Source: Lineus longissimus (Eukaryota; Nemertea; Pilidiophora; Heteronemertea; Lineidae). From it: DNA of 64,000 nucleotides. The position numbers and the translations under genes are program-made. The stretch spans positions 16,864,001 through 16,928,000 of the forward strand of contig NC_088316.1 of the NCBI RefSeq assembly GCF_910592395.1, given 5' to 3'. This document shows, in pieces, positions 60,401 to 64,000 of this stretch. The first letter of the stretch is position 1, and every line of letters starts with the position of its first letter. The notes under the pieces are model-generated. The model did no database searches. It was given only the letters and a program-made list of their open reading frames with translations, and was not told the DNA's origin.

Positions 60401-63400
60401 AGATAAATGTTATTTCCGCGGAGAAAATACTTAATTCCGTGGAGAAAAGTATTTATTTCCGTGGAGAAAAGTATTTATTTCCGTGGAGATAAATGTTATT
60501 TCCGTGGAGATAAATGTTATTTCCGCGGAGAAAATACTTAATTCCGTGGAGAAAAGTATTTATTTCCGTGGAGAAAAGTATTTATTTCCGTGGAGATAAA
60601 TGTTATTTCCGCGGAGAAAATACTTAATTCCGTGGAGAAAAGTATTTATTTCCGTGGAGAAAAGTATTTATTTCCGTGGAGATAAATGTTATTTCCGTGG
60701 AGATAAATGTTATTTCCGCGGAGAAAATACTTAATTCCGTGGAGAAAAATATTTATTTCCGTGGAGAAAAGTATTTATTTCCGTGGAGATAAATGTTATT
60801 TCCGCGGAGAAAATACTTAATTCCGTGGAGAAAAGTATTTATTTCCGTGGAGAAAAGTATTTATTTCCGTGGAGATAAATGTTATTTCCGTGGAGATAAA
60901 TGTTATTTCCGCGGAGAAAATACTTAATTCCGTGGAGAAAATTCGAGAAAAAAAAATCGTATTTGAATCTAAAAAAAAACATGATGTCCCTAATGGGCCA
61001 CCGTACTCCTCCCATAATTACTGTTTTTAAAAGGGATATACGAATACTCGACTTCGGGAATGGTAATTGCAGTGATCTTATCTGTTTTGTCAACGTCAAG
61101 TCAAAGAACAGAAAGTATAACTTTAAAATAACTCGCCTTTATCTTGTCAGGCTTGTTTTTAGGATTGGTTCACGCTGTCTACTGTCTAGTCCTTCTAACA
61201 TTATCCAATGTTCTTTATAGGTAATTCAAGAAGTCTACAGTATGCATACTAAGTACATATGTATACATTCATTGAAGAGTAAAATATAAAATGTTGAATC
61301 CGAGTACACCAGAAGGGCCAAAATCACCGATCCAATAGAGTGTCTTCTTAACCCACCACTTTTACACAAGATGAAATCCTTCCTATCTGTCATCTTCTTC
61401 CTTTAAATAACATTAGCTGCAGCTTTCATTTCCTACATTATTTGTAATTCAGTTGTTTCTTAACTTCTAGGTGCCCCTTACATTACATGAAGTTTTTCGT
61501 GAACAAACATGGAGTCCACGAAAACAGTTATATCAGGGCGTTATATTCAAAATTTGACTTCTTTTTGTCTTGCAGGCAGCTAAACAAACTCGACATCGCT
61601 TCAGTCTTGTTGTGGACGAACTAGACAAGGCGGACAACACTGCTTACAAGGCAACACTCCTTGGACTCATCAACTGCATTATCAATGGGACCGAGAAACT
61701 CGAGGATCGGGTCAGAGTCCGAAACGAATTCATTGGTAGGTTCTTCTTCTTCGCACTGCTCTTGTTCTTTTCACTTCAGTGTGCATCGATAGATAACCGT
61801 TCTTCTCTTTTGAAATATCGCCTGAGATTTTTGCCCGATTATCTCGGTCATGCACTCAATAGGCACCTTAACGAACTTAATCTTTTTGTACATAGAAACC
61901 CAAAATATTATTCTTTAAGTCTAAATTGATAGTGATCCATAGAAGTTTAGTTCTTATCAACAAAGCCCACTCTTTGATAGTAGCCCGAATTCGAGATCAG
62001 CCAAAATAGGCTATATTAACGAAAGAATACAGTAGATAATGTTGCTTATTTGCAGAAGGAATTCTGACAATTTCAAATATTTTGGTTAGCCATGGTGTTT
62101 TATCGTTTTCGTCCACAACGTTTTTGTACTCCCATTATCAAATATACCATGGATTTAACGCGAATTACGTCACGTAAAAGAATATCCACGGGAAATTTTA
62201 CGGGGAGGAGGAAGTAGGTCAGAACGAACAAAACAGTTCCATTTTCCAAAAAGAATATAATGAATTGTTACAAGTTGGCCTTTTTGTTCTTTTTTTCTCG
62301 ATATAGTCTGATATTTCATGCCATTTGGCGAAGATAATCGTGATCAACAGTCCCTAATAGAATATTTCGAGCAATTTGTTTAAAGTAAACAAACAAGATG
62401 TGATATTTTTAACCATTCTGAACCTCCAAAGAGAAGTGCGTTGTCTGAAAGCTAGTCTAACTTAAATTGTGATGACCAACTGGCATTCTTTACAGAAGAA
62501 CTTCGTCTGTTCTCTCAGTTTGTCAGTGACTATTCCATTTCAGGTTTGAAACTTCTGGACATTTTAAAAGATGTACGGAAAGACAGCGAGCAGGACCCGG
62601 AGCTTGCTGTCCAGCTGGACGTTTTCGACGAGAAGAAGACGATGGATGACGAACTCCTTCCAGGCCCGGAAGGAGTTGACCTGAACAATCATTTAGACAT
62701 ATTCCATGCAATATTCAAACAGGTAAGGATTTTCAGTATTCATTTTTCTAAGGGAAAATTTAGAATGACGTAATCTCTAGTTGTACATGTACGCCCATGC
62801 GATTGACTTGTGCAGGTGGTTGCTAAACTTCCTCAGTTTTTGGCAACCTTCGGATACATTTCTACCTTCAACAATGTTTACATCTGTCTTTTCCATTGCA
62901 GGTGGTGGAGACCCCTTTCGAGATGCCTTTCCTGGCAATCCTGCAGCACATCCTACAGATCGACATCGCTGACAAGGGCGCCGAGGTCATATGGGAGACA
63001 ATCGAAAAACTAGTCTATAGAGCAACTTTGTTAGATAAATCCGACGATCCGGAGAAAATACTGTCGTCGGGACAAAAAAGACTTGAACGGGCTGCTGGAG
63101 GACAATGTACTTGTACATGTCATGATGACTCTGAGCATAGACGGCCTCATAGAGGCCAGCGCTCCAAACCCGGACAGTCAAATTCTGTGGTGCCTCCAAT
63201 GAGTCCACCTCCCGGTGGAGGGGCACCGCCGCCTTTAGCACCACCCCCACCAGCTCCACCAGTGCCGCCACCGTTTCCAGGTGGGCCTGGTGTCCCTCCA
63301 CCTCCACCACCACCGTTTCCAAGCGGGCCTGGTATCCCTCCACCACCACCGCCCCCAGGGTCAGCACCTGCTCCTCCACCTTTCCCAGGAGGAGCTGTGC

Positions 63401-64000
63401 CACCTGCCCAAACAACCGTCTCACTACCTCAGCTGAAAACACCAAAACCTAAACAAAAAATGAGATCACTACAATGGGGTAAAATCCCTGCCAGAAAAGT
63501 GGTAGGAAGAGAAAATATATGGACACTCGTCGGGGATTCTTCAAGTAACGGTTACAAGGTGGATTATAGTACGATGGAGGAGCTGTTTTGTCAACATGTG
63601 CCGCAGTCTCAGGCTGCAGGGACGCCCAAGAGCAAGGATACCACAGATGGATCGGACAAGAAGAAGAAAGACGAGGTAAGAAAACTTCGTTTATGAGCTC
63701 CTTGAATGAGGGGCAGTGTCATTCCACGGCATGTTTACGAGGTTGTGTCACAGACCCGTTGTGTTATCAACCTGGGATGTCAGTAGATATAAGCATTTCA
63801 TTGACATACACGTAGGGTGGATAAAAACTTACTTTTCCTATGGTTTTCCTTGCTAAACATATCTAAAATCATATTCTTTTCCTTTTCCTCCAAAGATTAT
63901 AAACCTACTTGACGGCAAAAGGAGTCTAAACATCAACATCTTCCTACGGCAATTTCGGATGTCTCATGAGGAGATCATCACACTCATCAGGCAGGGAGCC
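30430..64000 (+). CDS. INF2: Inverted formin 2 (INF2), 5' six exons, truncated by window end
   Basis: INF2 nucleates, elongates and severs actin filaments, notably at the ER and mitochondria (family knowledge). Exons: 30430-30904, 49677-49792, 61576-61735, 62544-62722, 62902-63675, 63896-64000 (continuing). They give 603 in-frame codons. A Ser/Arg-rich N-terminus ([12 protein letters not shown]) precedes the armadillo-type GBD/FH3 (DID) region, roughly residues 75-385, with [51 protein letters not shown] and [15 protein letters not shown], very close to vertebrate INF2. A proline-rich FH1 with [13 protein letters not shown]-type runs lies at about 485-545. FH2 begins at [12 protein letters not shown] and continues to [19 protein letters not shown] at the window edge. 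The start codon has A at -3. The C-terminal WH2-like DAD part is outside the window. The first two introns are 18.8 and 11.8 kb, the later ones under 1 kb. Confidence 0.95.
33611..33632. repeat. (TTGA)n microsatellite
   Basis: Five to six perfect TTGA tetramers in INF2 intron 1. Confidence 0.85.
38999..39022. repeat. (TACA)n microsatellite
   Basis: Six perfect TACA tetramers in INF2 intron 1. Confidence 0.85.
42770..43370. repeat. Degenerate ~220-bp tandem repeat, about 2.6 copies
   Basis: Ordered anchors recur: GGGACCGCATGCTG near 42784 and 43227; GGTCGTTAATCATTAATCAG near 42852 with relatives near 43063 and 43295; GCTCCTCCCGGCTTGTCAC near 42891, 43099 and (diverged) 43336; TTACCTTTTTGG-then-GGTTCCAA near 42940 and 43166. 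Copies have drifted, so the duplication is old. Confidence 0.65.
49038..49108 (-). pseudogene. tRNA-like relic
   Basis: 71 nt on the minus strand can be laid out as a degraded cloverleaf: partial acceptor pairing (GAAGACT with AAACTTC, 5 of 7), D-arm-like CTCC/GGAG, an anticodon-type arm AAAC-GTGACGT-GTTT with T before a GAC triplet, and a B-box-like CAGTTCGATTCC. Seven T residues follow directly, as at a polymerase III terminator. Mispairs in the acceptor and T stems argue against a working tRNA; it may be a pseudogene or SINE head. Confidence 0.3.
54983..55215. repeat. Degenerate repeat of TGAAAATACCGAATTACAA-like units
   Basis: Four or more diverged occurrences of CTGAAAATA(C/A)CGA, interleaved with GTATTTCTTGGA, in INF2 intron 2. 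Confidence 0.45.
57826..58605. repeat. Left subterminal tandem array of the foldback element
   Basis: About 36 copies of a 21-22-bp motif in four flavours (CTCCGCGGAAATAACATTTA, CTCCACGGAAATAACATTTA, CTCCACGGAAATAAATACTT, CTCCACGGAATTAAGTATTT). They are organised into 86-bp higher-order units, some extended to 107 bp by one more motif. Confidence 0.9.
59314..60950. repeat. Right subterminal tandem array of the foldback element
   Basis: Reverse complement of the left array's motif and higher-order structure, but roughly twice as long. A single-base variant (AAAAATATT for AAAAGTATT) near 60748 shows limited divergence. Confidence 0.9.

Larger units (their letters stand above)
57750..61005. mobile_element. 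Complete foldback transposable element (3,256 bp)
   Basis: Terminal inverted repeats begin TACGGTGGCCCATTAGGGAC and end with the exact complement. CTCCTC directly precedes (57744-57749) and follows (61006-61011) the element, consistent with a 6-bp target-site duplication. Layout from the outside in: ~75-bp unique termini; arrays of a ~21-22-bp motif (CTCCACGGAAATAA plus variable tail), about 780 bp on the left and 1,630 bp on the right; unique inner arms of ~350 bp (58606-58954 and 58965-59313) that appear identical; a 10-bp centre at 58955-58964. No transposase frame is visible, so it would be non-autonomous. Drosophila FB and Galileo elements have this architecture (family knowledge); family assignment here is unknown. 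Confidence 0.9.
49793..61575. other. INF2 intron 2 (11.8 kb); no nested gene recognised
   Basis: Joins EHYK| to |[10 protein letters not shown] in frame. Apart from the foldback element at 57750-61005 it holds AT-rich DNA with a GAAAATACCGAATTAC-type degenerate repeat (54983-55215) and two hairpins (56546-56608, 56735-56770). Small open frames show no recognisable families. Confidence 0.7.

Noticed and set aside
57750-61005. Palindrome as an assembly or sequencing fold-back artefact
   Set aside because: Matching 6-bp direct repeats lie immediately outside both termini, unrelated intron sequence continues on each side, and the arrays are unequal. All of this fits an inserted element.

Overview
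The window is nuclear DNA from a marine-invertebrate-type animal. Genes are split by GT-AG introns, most start with strong vertebrate-like orthologue signal, intergenic and intronic DNA is AT-rich, and there are dispersed repeats ending in a (GAC)n tract plus a short hairpin, and a recurring TACATGTA palindrome. I favour a lophotrochozoan (mollusc, brachiopod, annelid relatives), but a deuterostome invertebrate cannot be excluded from sequence alone.

Four protein-coding genes and one tRNA gene can be reconstructed exon by exon, with reading frame preserved across every junction. From left to right: (1) AADAT / kynurenine aminotransferase II, minus strand, coding exons from 7932 down to 1298, last short exon not found; (2) FANCB, minus strand, 14561 to 10707, eight exons, 911 codons plus stop; (3) MOSPD2, plus strand, 14728 to 22568, sixteen exons, 594 codons plus stop, with a likely 3' UTR to about 24035; (4) tRNA-Lys(CTT), plus strand, 29013-29085; (5) INF2 (inverted formin 2), plus strand, starting at 30430 and running off the right end, with introns of 18.8 kb and 11.8 kb. 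FANCB and MOSPD2 are head to head with only 166 bp between start codons, the arrangement also found on the human X chromosome, so this is probably an ancient shared promoter.

Three things stand out. First, AADAT carries two tandem, homologous 97-nt versions of the exon that follows the PLP-lysine exon (4707-4803 and 2846-2942). They have the same phase and length, and including both would break the frame, so they look like mutually exclusive exons that swap part of the active-site wall. Second, INF2 intron 2 holds a complete 3.26-kb foldback element (57750-61005) flanked by a 6-bp direct repeat, with near-perfect arms, two unequal arrays of a ~21-bp motif, and a 10-bp centre. Third, the MOSPD2 linker region contains a 33-bp minisatellite open in several frames and a phase-compatible 148-codon candidate exon.

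The rest is intron or intergenic DNA in which I recognise no genes: 1-1297, 7933-10706 (FANCB 3' UTR plus AADAT upstream region), 24036-29012, 29086-30429, and the two long INF2 introns. These hold several degenerate tandem repeats, a small inverted-repeat element and a tRNA-like relic. Short open frames there are not supported as genes.
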